Source: Maribacter sp. (lineage in GTDB: Bacteria; Bacteroidota; Bacteroidia; Flavobacteriales; Flavobacteriaceae). Taken from it: a DNA stretch of 64,000 nt. Below the pieces are notes generated by a model, which was not told the origin of the DNA, searched no databases, and worked only from the letters and a program-made list of their open reading frames with translations. A program made the position numbers and the translations under genes. The DNA is taken from positions 1-64,000 of the forward strand of contig JAHDDL010000021.1 in the NCBI GenBank assembly GCA_020629415.1, written 5' to 3'. Below are positions 18,158 to 26,289 of the stretch, piece by piece (within the stretch, counting starts at the first letter, position 1; every line of letters begins with the position of its first letter).

Positions 18158-19273
18158 TTAATTTTCGGCAAGCTCATCGGGCTTTACCTCGTTCCAAACC
18201 TTAATTTTATCGCCTTCGTTTATGCCAGAATTGATCTGTACGTGAATACCATCACTTATACCTAACTCAATATCCCTTCTTTCAAACTCTTGGTCACCTG
18301 TTGCAATTTCTACGTATGGTTTTTTCGTTTTATCATCAAATTGCACCAAGGCCTCCTTCACGGCCAACACACTATCTGCCCTAGCCAAAATGATTGAGGC
18401 ATTGGCACTTAAACCTGCCCTGATGAATACGGAATCTTGTTTTTTAAGTGTCCCTTTTATTTCAAATTGAATAGCGCCATTTTCCTCGTTTCCTTTTGGT
18501 GCAATATAATCCAGAACGGCATCGAACACCTTGTCCTCAATAGCACCAACCGTAATCTCTAGCGGAAGATTTTCTTTAATTTTTCCTACCTCGGATTCAT
18601 CTACTTTACCCTCAAAAATCATTTTATCTACATCTGCAATTGCGGCTATGGTAGTACCTTCATTAAAATTGTTGCTTTCTATTACCTGATTTCCTACTTC
18701 TACCGGCACCTCTAATACCATACCACTAACCGTAGACCGTATTTGGGTATTTGCCGCATTACCGTACCCAGAGGTGGTACCGGTCTTTACAATATCATAG
18801 CGTTTATTTGCGGCTGCATAGGACTGTTTAGATTGGTCATAAGTTACTTGTGCACGCTCTAGGTCTACTTTAGAAATGACCCCTTTGGCAAACAGACCTT
18901 TTTGACGTTCCAAATTCCGCAATTGATCATCTAAATTTATTTTAGCTTCATCTATAGTATTTCTAGCATCGTTCAAAGCACTTAAGTTGGGGACCACTTT
19001 AATGGTACAAAGCAAATCACCAGATTTCACGTAATCACCGCCCTCTACAAAAATCTTATCGATAACCCCTGAAATATTTGGCTTGATAAGCACTTCCTCT
19101 AATGGAAGAATACTTCCCGTAGCCATTGTTTTCTTAATTATGGTCTGCTTGCTAGGTTCTTCCGTATCATACACCACCGGATCCTCCGCATTCTTTGAGT
19201 ACAAATAAAACATTGAGCCACCAAAGGCCAGTACTATAATTAATAAAATTACAATTGTTGTTGACTTTTTCAT
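18158..19273 (-). CDS. Periplasmic adaptor (MacA-like membrane fusion protein), copy 1
   Basis: A 371-residue adaptor with an N-terminal membrane helix (about 5-25), lipoyl halves (VIDKIFVEGGDYVKSGDLL and SGMVLEVPVEVGNQVIES), an alpha-helical hairpin (about 85-150) and a C-terminal domain ending in DGIHVQINSGINEGDKIKVW. It is a clear paralogue of the adaptor at 13713-14837: the same blocks occur in the same order with many identical residues. It follows two permease genes and precedes the ATPase, so the operon holds two permease-permease-adaptor sets. Confidence 0.92.
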   Translation of the reverse strand: MKKSTTIVILLIIVLAFGGSMFYLYSKNAEDPVVYDTEEPSKQTIIKKTMATGSILPLEEVLIKPNISGVIDKIFVEGGDYVKSGDLLCTIKVVPNLSALNDARNTIDEAKINLDDQLRNLERQKGLFAKGVISKVDLERAQVTYDQSKQSYAAANKRYDIVKTGTTSGYGNAANTQIRSTVSGMVLEVPVEVGNQVIESNNFNEGTTIAAIADVDKMIFEGKVDESEVGKIKENLPLEITVGAIEDKVFDAVLDYIAPKGNEENGAIQFEIKGTLKKQDSVFIRAGLSANASIILARADSVLAVKEALVQFDDKTKKPYVEIATGDQEFERRDIELGISDGIHVQINSGINEGDKIKVWNEVKPDELAEN

Positions 19274-19303
19274 TTTGTGATCGATTATATTTTATTGATG
19301 AAT

Positions 19304-20560
19304 TTATTCTGTTCTTAAAGCCTCAATAGGTCTTATTTTAATTGCGCTTTGTGCAGGTATGAAACCTGCCAACAGGCCAGAGAATATTAAAATGACCAAA
19401 GCACTTACTACCACGCCCAAACTTACACTAGGATTAACGAACATGTCCACGGGACCTACGGAATCTAAAACCGCATTTACGCCATAAATAAATGTCGCCC
19501 CGAAAACGATTCCAATCATTCCCGAAATAATCGTTAAGAAAATAGACTCCATTAAAATCTGTTTTTTTATCGACCAAGGCCCTTCACCCAATGCCCTCCG
19601 TATTCCTATTTCTTTTGTTCGTTCCTTTATAACAATGAGCATTATATTACTTACCCCAATAATTCCCGATAATAAAACAAGTACCCCAACGAAATAAGCC
19701 ACCCATCGTAACGCACCAAAAAGACTTTCCACCCTATTAAACTGCTCGTACAGATCAAAATAACCAACGGCACGTTTATCATCTGGGTGAATTTTTCTTT
19801 TTTCTTTGACCACTCCAACAATGTCTTCTTTTAAATTTGAGATAGAATTTCCATCTTGAGCGGTAATCGCCATCCAACCCACATCATTGCCCATATTAAA
19901 AGCTTGTGAAAATGCCGTAAAGGGAACATAAATTTGTTTTTGCCCTTCTTCCCCACCTCCATCATCTTTTTTTTGATAGGTACCTACGACCATAAAGTTG
20001 ACCCCTTGAATTTTTATATAAGTACCTAAAGCTGATTCGTCTTGATCATAAAGTTCATTTTTTACGCCGTTACCTATAATTGCTACCTTACGTTTATCTT
20101 GTATATCATTATGGTTAACAAACCTACCGGCCGTAATTGTCATAGGCTCTTGACGAATTATTTCAGGATAATCCCCATAGACATTGAAAGCCCCTGTTTT
20201 TAAGCCACGAACCACATTGTTACCGCCACCAAAACCGCCTAATTGGTTTCGGGGGGATATGATCCTTAAATTAGGAACATTATCCCTTATGGCCTGCACA
20301 TCTTCTAATTTAAAACTAAAGCGCCTGCCCTTTGGCAAACCTTTATATGACATGGTCGTATTACGGGACCACATGAACATGGTATTGGTAGCAATGTCCC
20401 CAAAATCTGCACGAATACCATTCTCCAGACCTTTACCCGCCGCTAACAGAATAATTAAAATGAATATACCCCACCCCACGCCAAAAGAGGTAGCCAATGT
20501 TCTAAATACATTGCTAGACAGCACTTCTAGAATTTCTTTCCACCGGTCTCTATTGAACAT
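19304..20560 (-). CDS. MacB-like ABC transporter permease, copy 2
   Basis: A 418-residue permease with helix 1 at about 20-42, a MacB-type periplasmic core (about 50-280, with the glycine-rich NQLGGFGGGNNV insertion) and FtsX-type helices carrying VSNIMLIVIKERTKEIGIRRALGEG. It ends IKIRPIEALRTE. It lacks an ATPase domain. It lies 30 bases before the adaptor gene and 36 bases after the first permease gene. Confidence 0.93.
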   Translation of the reverse strand: MFNRDRWKEILEVLSSNVFRTLATSFGVGWGIFILIILLAAGKGLENGIRADFGDIATNTMFMWSRNTTMSYKGLPKGRRFSFKLEDVQAIRDNVPNLRIISPRNQLGGFGGGNNVVRGLKTGAFNVYGDYPEIIRQEPMTITAGRFVNHNDIQDKRKVAIIGNGVKNELYDQDESALGTYIKIQGVNFMVVGTYQKKDDGGGEEGQKQIYVPFTAFSQAFNMGNDVGWMAITAQDGNSISNLKEDIVGVVKEKRKIHPDDKRAVGYFDLYEQFNRVESLFGALRWVAYFVGVLVLLSGIIGVSNIMLIVIKERTKEIGIRRALGEGPWSIKKQILMESIFLTIISGMIGIVFGATFIYGVNAVLDSVGPVDMFVNPSVSLGVVVSALVILIFSGLLAGFIPAQSAIKIRPIEALRTE

Positions 20561-20596
20561 GATTACATGTTAGTTAGTTAATTAAGTTTTCTTTTT

Positions 20597-21844
20597 TTAT
20601 TCGTCTCGCAATGCTTCTATTACATGAATTTTAGCTGCTCTCCAGGCAGGAAAAAATCCCGCGATAGCTCCTGCAAAAATCAAAACAAATACTGTGGTCA
20701 ATGCAACGTTGAAATTTACGGAGGGATTTAAAACATAATCCACCTCTACATGCGGACCTACAATTTCTAACAGACCCATGCTTAATATGAGACCTGTAAA
20801 ACCTGCTATGGCAGTTATAAAAATAGCTTCGTGTAAAATCATACCCACAATAGACCATGGCTTTGCACCCAGAGCTTTACGAATACCAATTTCCCTTGTA
20901 CGTTCTTTAACCACAATCAACATGATATTGCTAACACCTACTATACCCGCAATTATAGTACATACCCCAACAAACCAAAAGAAAAATTTAATACCGCCCA
21001 TTAAGGAATAAAAGCGTTTGGCTTCTTCCATTGGATTATAGACCTGTATGGCACTAGTATCTTCTGGTGCAACCATATGCGCATTTTGCAAATATGATTT
21101 CAATTCATTTTTAAATTTTATGGATTGTGCTACGGCAGTTTCAAAATCATCTACCGGAGGCAATGTATAAGAGAGGTTATTCAAATAATCCGCACCATTA
21201 AAAACTTGCTGTGCAGTGCTCACGGGAATATAAATACGATCTTCTTCGCGTTCACCTCCAATATCACCATAAACCCCAACAATCTTGAAAGGAATACCGG
21301 AAATATCTAAAAACTCCCCTATAGGAGTCTCCAACTCATGAAACACTTCTCTATTGATCTTGTTGCTGATGATGGCCACTTTAGCTTTAGTATCGCCATC
21401 TTGCTGATTCAGAAATCTACCCAGCGTCATAAACTCATTTTCAATAAACTGAAATTGATGAGAGACGCCCTGCACATTATATGCCAAAGCATCATTACCA
21501 TAATTTACAAATACATCTCTAACAAATAACCTTGGAGATTTGTTCTCTATTTGATCTTCGAACAAAGTACCGGCCATATCATAATTCTCATTTCTAAACT
21601 GAATAGGTCTACCAGGATTCATACCCTTATAACCAATAGTGGTTACACCGGGCCAAACCCAAACACTTGTGGCAGCGTCTTGCTCAAACTCTTTGGCAAT
21701 ACCATTTTGCATGCCTTGACCAAAACCCAATAAAATAACTAGAATGAAAATTCCTGAAGCAACGGAAAGTCCGGTTAGAAATGTGCGTAACTTATTCTTG
21801 CGAATAGTATCGAAAATTTCTTGCCAACGTTCTAAGTCGAACAT
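20597..21844 (-). CDS. MacB-like ABC transporter permease, copy 1 (first gene of operon)
   Basis: A 415-residue permease opening the export operon. It has helix 1 (about 20-42), the MacB core domain (about 50-280) and three C-terminal helices with VSNIMLIVVKERTREIGIRKALGAK; the C-terminus is KIHVIEALRDE. Upstream (21845-21959) I see AT-rich sequence with GATTGATT direct repeats but no exact promoter consensus. The order permease, permease, adaptor, ATPase, permease, permease, adaptor, TolC suggests one exporter with alternative or mixed permease pairs. Confidence 0.92.
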   Translation of the reverse strand: MFDLERWQEIFDTIRKNKLRTFLTGLSVASGIFILVILLGFGQGMQNGIAKEFEQDAATSVWVWPGVTTIGYKGMNPGRPIQFRNENYDMAGTLFEDQIENKSPRLFVRDVFVNYGNDALAYNVQGVSHQFQFIENEFMTLGRFLNQQDGDTKAKVAIISNKINREVFHELETPIGEFLDISGIPFKIVGVYGDIGGEREEDRIYIPVSTAQQVFNGADYLNNLSYTLPPVDDFETAVAQSIKFKNELKSYLQNAHMVAPEDTSAIQVYNPMEEAKRFYSLMGGIKFFFWFVGVCTIIAGIVGVSNIMLIVVKERTREIGIRKALGAKPWSIVGMILHEAIFITAIAGFTGLILSMGLLEIVGPHVEVDYVLNPSVNFNVALTTVFVLIFAGAIAGFFPAWRAAKIHVIEALRDE

Positions 21845-21959
21845 AATATGGATTGATTAGTTTGATTGATTGATGAGCGCGATTTAACTATCACACAATC
21901 ATAAGACTAACCAAAGAAGATAATGTTACACTTTTTATGGAAAAAAATAAAAAAAAAGC

Positions 21960-22178
21960 TTAAGCCCTCATTTTTCTATATATAAAATAGAAAAGACCGG
22001 CCACCAAAACATAAGGGACGGCCATTAAGTAAACGATACCATTATTAATACCTTCAGCTGCTCTACCAGAAGACTCACTTTCTAAAACGGCTCTACACAT
22101 AGCGCATTGCGCTTCTACATCAATTGGAATCAATATAAGTGAAACCACTACCAATAAGAAAAAATGTTTAGTACGCAT
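21960..22178 (-). CDS. Small membrane protein with a CxxC motif
   Basis: A 72-residue protein with a signal-like helix (about 5-22, ending DVEAQ), the dithiol motif CAMC at residues 25-28, a short hydrophilic stretch and a membrane helix near 48-67, ending in basic YRKMRA. The CxxC would face the periplasm. Its start overlaps the DUF420 gene by 11 bases, so they are co-translated. No function is known to me. Being last in a SCO1-DUF420 cluster next to oxidase genes suggests a part in copper delivery or thiol chemistry during oxidase assembly; this is inference. Confidence 0.75.
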   Translation of the reverse strand: MRTKHFFLLVVVSLILIPIDVEAQCAMCRAVLESESSGRAAEGINNGIVYLMAVPYVLVAGLFYFIYRKMRA

Positions 22179-22701
22179 AGTAAGGAGATATCATTAAGTA
22201 AACCACTACTCCGGTAACGGCAACATATAACCAAACAGGAAAAGTATACTTGGCCAAAACCCTGTGCTCGTCAAACTTTTTTAAATATGCCTTGGCATAT
22301 GTCCTTAAAACCAAAGGAATTAAAGCAATTGACAGCACTATGTGGGTAATCAATATAAAATAATACACATACTTAATTGCTCCCTCACCTCCATAGCTAG
22401 TAGAATCAGATGTCATATGGTATGCTATATACATAACCAAAAACAGTAATGACAATACAATATTTGTTGTCATTAAATTCTGATGTAGTTTTTCATTCCC
22501 ATTTTTAATAGCCCAAACCGCTACCAACAATAAAACCGCTGTTAATCCATTAATTGTGGCGTATATAGGTGGCAAAAAGGACAGTGGCTCTACGTTTGGC
22601 AACTTGACTCGAAAAAGAATAGCCACTACAATTGGTATTATAATTGAAACTACAGTAATTAACCTATTAAATTTTTTCTCTTCTTTTGCACTAGTCTGCA
22701 T
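22168..22701 (-). CDS. DUF420 membrane protein (CtaM/YozB-like)
   Basis: A 177-residue integral membrane protein with about five helices (near 14-30, 45-65, 77-97, 110-135, 153-173). It carries the DUF420 pattern of histidines in or near helices, for example KLHQNLMTTN, YIAYHMTSD and ILITHIVLS. Members in Firmicutes (CtaM, YozB) are needed for activity of an aa3-type oxidase, so a role in oxidase maturation is likely here too. It starts four bases after the SCO1 stop and overlaps the small CxxC protein. Confidence 0.87.
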   Translation of the reverse strand: MQTSAKEEKKFNRLITVVSIIIPIVVAILFRVKLPNVEPLSFLPPIYATINGLTAVLLLVAVWAIKNGNEKLHQNLMTTNIVLSLLFLVMYIAYHMTSDSTSYGGEGAIKYVYYFILITHIVLSIALIPLVLRTYAKAYLKKFDEHRVLAKYTFPVWLYVAVTGVVVYLMISPYYAY

Positions 22702-22705
22702 AATC

Positions 22706-23440
22706 CTATTCCTCTAATAATTTTTGAATATCAACCTTTAAAATACCTATTTCTTCGGTTTCACCATGATCGTTGACCCCTTTTTCCTCTAATATAGCTC
22801 CACGGTAATAAACAATTGGATTACCGTACTCGTCTATTCTTGATCTTAAATATCCCTCTTTATCAACCAGGGCAAATAGACCTGAGTGTTCAAAACCACC
22901 AGGTACATCTGGCATTTCAGCAGCAAAAATATTAAAACCTGCGTTTGCCAATTCATAAATACCTTCTTGATCACCGGTCATAAAATTCCAATTTTCACCG
23001 GTAACCCCATACTTCTCTTTATAAGCTCTTAATACTTGCGGTGTATCTACATCTGGAGTAATACTAAACGAAGCCAGTGCAAAATCATCAGCATTCTTAA
23101 AATGCTCTTGAACACCTACCAAATTAGTCGTCATTACAGGACAGATACTTGGACATCTGGTAAAAAAGAAATCTACCACATACACCTTACCCAAATAATC
23201 CTTATCGGACACCAAAACGCTGTCCTGATTTATAAATTGAAAGGAAGGCACTTTTCTCCTTTTGCCATCTAACAAAATATAGGCTAATTCTTCATCATCA
23301 CTATTTTTACCTTCTGAATTTAATCGGTCATTTTCAACGACCGAACCAGAGGAAAGTCTATCTACAATTCTTGGTATTACTATGATCCCAAAAATTAGAA
23401 CGATAAGTGAAACCCAAACGTAAGTATACTTTTTATTCAT
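22706..23440 (-). CDS. SCO1/SenC family copper-delivery protein
   Basis: A 244-residue thioredoxin-fold protein anchored by an N-terminal helix (about 6-24). It has the copper-binding CxxxC motif in TRCPSICP (C96, C100) and the distal histidine in GFEHSGLF (H185), the three ligands known for SCO proteins. Such proteins load or reduce the CuA centre of cytochrome oxidase subunit II, which here is encoded at 49650-50753. It begins at the last base of the upstream SCO-like gene and is followed closely by the DUF420 gene. Confidence 0.94.
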   Translation of the reverse strand: MNKKYTYVWVSLIVLIFGIIVIPRIVDRLSSGSVVENDRLNSEGKNSDDEELAYILLDGKRRKVPSFQFINQDSVLVSDKDYLGKVYVVDFFFTRCPSICPVMTTNLVGVQEHFKNADDFALASFSITPDVDTPQVLRAYKEKYGVTGENWNFMTGDQEGIYELANAGFNIFAAEMPDVPGGFEHSGLFALVDKEGYLRSRIDEYGNPIVYYRGAILEEKGVNDHGETEEIGILKVDIQKLLEE

Positions 23441-24069
23441 TATTTAGAACGTTCTGCATTATTCTTTTTTAAGGCTAGACGATATTCTGCCAATATTATC
23501 TTTACATCATCCACCATTTTGTTATTAAGATCAGATACCAGTGTAGAATTGAAGCCATACTTTGTACCATCATCCTCATCATCTGACCTACCTCTTAGAG
23601 TTAAGTCCTTATCAATAATAAATACATAAGGGGTACTATTATTCTTATCCAACTCAATATCGGTTTTAAGGCTAGAGAATAATTGTTTTATCTCCTCATC
23701 ACTGGCATAAACAAATTTCCACTTATCATTGTCCGCCAAGGTAGCCAACTCTTTTTTAAGGGCGTTAACTTCCTCAATGGTATTATTAGAAACCATCATT
23801 ACAAATTGAAAATCCGTAAATTCGTAAAAACGCTTATATATCTTTTGGTTCAAGTTAAAGGCATTACCTTTTCTACCTTCCACATCAGCCCCTAAAAAAC
23901 CCAGAACGGTAATCTTATCTTTAAATTTTGTTGAATCCGAAAACTCAAGCTCTGCAACATTTTTGGTCAATTGAGACAGCTTACCAAAATTAGTGACACC
24001 TGAAGCAAAGAATAAATAGGCCACTATTGGCAGCACAAATAAAACAACTAGAACAAAGGTCTTTTTCAT
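23440..24069 (-). CDS. SCO-like thioredoxin-fold membrane protein without CxxxC
   Basis: A 209-residue protein with an N-terminal membrane helix (about 3-24) and a thioredoxin-like core: a strand KITVLGFLG, a helix KIYKRFYEFTD, the strand FQFVMMVS and the PYVFIIDKDLTLRGR segment characteristic of SCO/peroxiredoxin-like folds. At the place where SCO proteins have CxxxC it reads GADVEGRKG, and I find no cysteine in the chain. The frame opens at a GTG at 24090, but the ATG at 24069 (MKKTFVL) starts the signal anchor properly. It shares one base with the SCO1 gene, so the two work together by inference. A redox or copper role through cysteine is excluded. Confidence 0.72.
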   Translation of the reverse strand: MKKTFVLVVLFVLPIVAYLFFASGVTNFGKLSQLTKNVAELEFSDSTKFKDKITVLGFLGADVEGRKGNAFNLNQKIYKRFYEFTDFQFVMMVSNNTIEEVNALKKELATLADNDKWKFVYASDEEIKQLFSSLKTDIELDKNNSTPYVFIIDKDLTLRGRSDDEDDGTKYGFNSTLVSDLNNKMVDDVKIILAEYRLALKKNNAERSK

Positions 24070-24150
24070 AAATAAGGAAGACTGGTACACTGAAACACTT
24101 AAACGGTTACAACAGAGATAATCAATATATTACAAACTATACAAAAATAA

Positions 24151-24176
24151 AAAAGACGGCTATAAAACCGTCTTTT
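24151..24176 (-). terminator. Terminator after the subunit IV-like gene
   Basis: AAAAGACGG (24151-24159) pairs perfectly with CCGTCTTTT (24168-24176) around an eight-base loop. On the minus strand it ends in a T-run, about 20 bases after the cytochrome oxidase subunit IV-like stop. Confidence 0.82.
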
Positions 24177-24194
24177 AATACTGTTAATTATAAC

Positions 24195-24578
24195 TTAGAA
24201 GTTCCATCCTACGAAACCTTCTTTATATACGTTATAGATATAATCTGCCTCTACAAGCAGTATAAATGTCAAATAAATAACCAAAAATATCGGTGTCCAA
24301 ACTATTGCCCGTCTTAAAGCCGACTTCTCATCACGTAAATGCATAAAATCCCAAGCAATATAGTATGCTTTAACCAAAGTTAAAATAATAAAAACCCAGT
24401 TAATAAGCTTCATACCCAATACGTAAGTATCGGTCAACGATTCTGGTTTGATGATACCTAATACTACTTCTACAGCAGTTATAAGCGTTAAAAACGCTAA
24501 AACTCCCCAAATTTTCTGTGTATTGGATTTGAACTTTACAAGTCCTCTGAAAATTTCTAATTTATGTCCGTCTGCCAT
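24195..24578 (-). CDS. Cytochrome c oxidase subunit IV-type protein (CtaF-like)
   Basis: A 127-residue protein with three membrane helices (about 20-40, 50-75, 88-112), as in prokaryotic cytochrome oxidase subunit IV (CyoD/CtaF/CaaD group). The middle segment ILTLVKAYYIAWDFMHLRDEKSALR is the family hallmark. Located directly after two subunit III-type genes and before a terminator, it completes the small-subunit set of the oxidase whose subunits I and II are encoded about 23 kb away. Confidence 0.88.
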   Translation of the reverse strand: MADGHKLEIFRGLVKFKSNTQKIWGVLAFLTLITAVEVVLGIIKPESLTDTYVLGMKLINWVFIILTLVKAYYIAWDFMHLRDEKSALRRAIVWTPIFLVIYLTFILLVEADYIYNVYKEGFVGWNF

Positions 24579-24630
24579 GTTACTTTAATCTAAAATTCTT
24601 TATACATTATGCTGATTGTTTCTATAAGGA

Positions 24631-25608
24631 TTATACCAAGTAGAAGAAGGTAAATACGAATACCCAAACTAAATCTACAAAGTGCCAGTATAAACCAACT
24701 TTTTCTACCATTTCATAATGTCCTCTTCTTTCGTAAGTACCTAGAATAACATTAAACCAAATAATAATATTTATTACTACCCCAGAGAATACGTGAAAAC
24801 CGTGAAAACCTGTAATAAAGAAAAAGAAATCTGCAAATAATCTGCTGCCATATTCATTATGAACCAAATTAGCACCTTCTACAACTTGTGTTGCATCTGC
24901 CAATTTAGCCAACGAAGCTTTTCTATCAAGTACGGTTTTCTTACCTTCTTCGTTAATAAGCTCTGTTCTGATCAATACATTAGGGTTTGCCTTAAAACCT
25001 TCAACTACCTCGTTAAGAGAAACACTAGTTCTAGTAGCCTCGTCATAAAACCAAACACCATTTTTTCTTTCATGAACGGTTCTTTCACTAGGAATAGAAG
25101 TTGCAAATTCAGATAAAGCAACTCTTTTCTCATTATCAGTAGCATCTACAAACTGTAAGATTCTACCTCCCTTTGTCTCTAAAGCACCAAAATCACCTTT
25201 AATAAAAGTACCCCATTCCCAAGCTTGAGACCCAACGAATATAATACCGCCAATTACAGTAGCGAACATATACCAGGTAACGGCATTCTTTTTCATTTTA
25301 TGACCAGCATCTACCGCCAATACCATTGTTACCGATGACATGATCAAAATAAAAGTCATAAAGGCAACATATATCATAGGATAGTTACCATGAAAGAAAG
25401 GAACGTGTGTAAACACTTCGTCCGCTATGGGCCATGTTTCAATAAATTTAAATCTTGAAAAGCCGTATGCCGCTAAAAATCCAGAGAAAGTTAAGGCATC
25501 CGACACAAGGAAAAACCACATCATCATTTTTCCGTAGCTTGCTCCTAAAGGTTGATTGCCACCACCCCATACGCTTGTTTCCGTTCCCGTAGTCACCGTA
25601 GAATTCAT
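24631..25608 (-). CDS. Cytochrome c oxidase subunit III with a large hydrophilic insertion
   Basis: A 325-residue subunit III of the haem-copper oxidase. The N-terminal part has helices near 28-50, 76-98 and 112-128. The C-terminal part contains the family signature FFFITGFHGFHVFSGV and GHYEMVEKVGLYWHFVDLVWVFVF, with the conserved His and Asp near the last helix. Between EWGTF (about 135) and LFADFFFF (about 257) there is a charged insertion of roughly 100 residues, where the usual subunit III has a loop of about 15. The insertion shows no recognisable domain. The core motifs are intact. Confidence 0.9.
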   Translation of the reverse strand: MNSTVTTGTETSVWGGGNQPLGASYGKMMMWFFLVSDALTFSGFLAAYGFSRFKFIETWPIADEVFTHVPFFHGNYPMIYVAFMTFILIMSSVTMVLAVDAGHKMKKNAVTWYMFATVIGGIIFVGSQAWEWGTFIKGDFGALETKGGRILQFVDATDNEKRVALSEFATSIPSERTVHERKNGVWFYDEATRTSVSLNEVVEGFKANPNVLIRTELINEEGKKTVLDRKASLAKLADATQVVEGANLVHNEYGSRLFADFFFFITGFHGFHVFSGVVINIIIWFNVILGTYERRGHYEMVEKVGLYWHFVDLVWVFVFTFFYLV

Positions 25609-25705
25609 ATAATTAATTATAGTTTTAATAAAACTTTAGCAAATTTACATTTTTTTGAACTATTTAAAAACGCAATTTGACCCAAAACTTATTTTGATAC
25701 ACTTT

Positions 25706-26287
25706 TTATTTTACAAAGAACATAAATAACACCAAATAGACCCACAATAAATCTAAAAAATGCCAAAATGTTGCCCCTAAGGTAACACCTAAATAGTTCT
25801 CTTTACTATATTTTCCCTTGTTTTGATTATACAAAACCACCAATAAAGAAATCATACCTGCCACAACGTGCACTACATGCACCATTGCAATCAAAAAGAC
25901 ATATGAAACTTTAATACTACTAGTTGGTCCGGTAAAGTAATACCCTTGTGCCACCATTTCAGAAAAACCCGAAAATTGCAAAAAGATAAAAAGTATACCT
26001 AGACCTAACGTAATCCAAAGCCATTTAGTACCGCTGGCATTTTCACCATCTTTAATAGCCTTTTTTGCCAACATATAACTTATACTACTAATAATGATAA
26101 CGATTGTACTGTACAGAAAAGCATTTGGCAGTGAAACATCACTTGACCAATCTTCTCTTGAACTACTTACAATGTAAGCACTTGTCCATCCAGCAAAACC
26201 CATTAACAAGCTAATAATTCCAAACCAAAGCATCATCTTCTTCGCCCTGGCGTTCTTCTCTGCCTCGGTACCTTGTGTTAAATCCAT
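25706..26287 (-). CDS. Cytochrome c oxidase subunit III-like protein (short form)
   Basis: A 193-residue protein with five membrane helices and the subunit III end motif FWHFLDLLWVYLVLFMFF; the pair VAMVHVVHVVAGM corresponds to the FHGxHV region of classical subunit III. This matches the short five-helix class also seen in quinol oxidases (CyoC). It lies two bases after the haem O synthase gene and 97 bases before the long subunit III gene. Whether both subunits III join the same enzyme cannot be told from sequence. Confidence 0.88.
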   Translation of the reverse strand: MDLTQGTEAEKNARAKKMMLWFGIISLLMGFAGWTSAYIVSSSREDWSSDVSLPNAFLYSTIVIIISSISYMLAKKAIKDGENASGTKWLWITLGLGILFIFLQFSGFSEMVAQGYYFTGPTSSIKVSYVFLIAMVHVVHVVAGMISLLVVLYNQNKGKYSKENYLGVTLGATFWHFLDLLWVYLVLFMFFVK

Positions 26288-26289
26288 AA

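Noticed and set aside
21852-21880. GATTGATT-type direct repeats upstream of the exporter operon
   Set aside because: Short AT-rich simple repeats with irregular spacing; no CRISPR-like or operator-like organisation.
25640-25675. Promoter before the long subunit III gene (TAAATTTG with TTG)
   Set aside because: The -7 box is exact, but the spacer to the nearest TTG is 25 bases, longer than the usual 17-23, and the gene can be read from the cyoE promoter.
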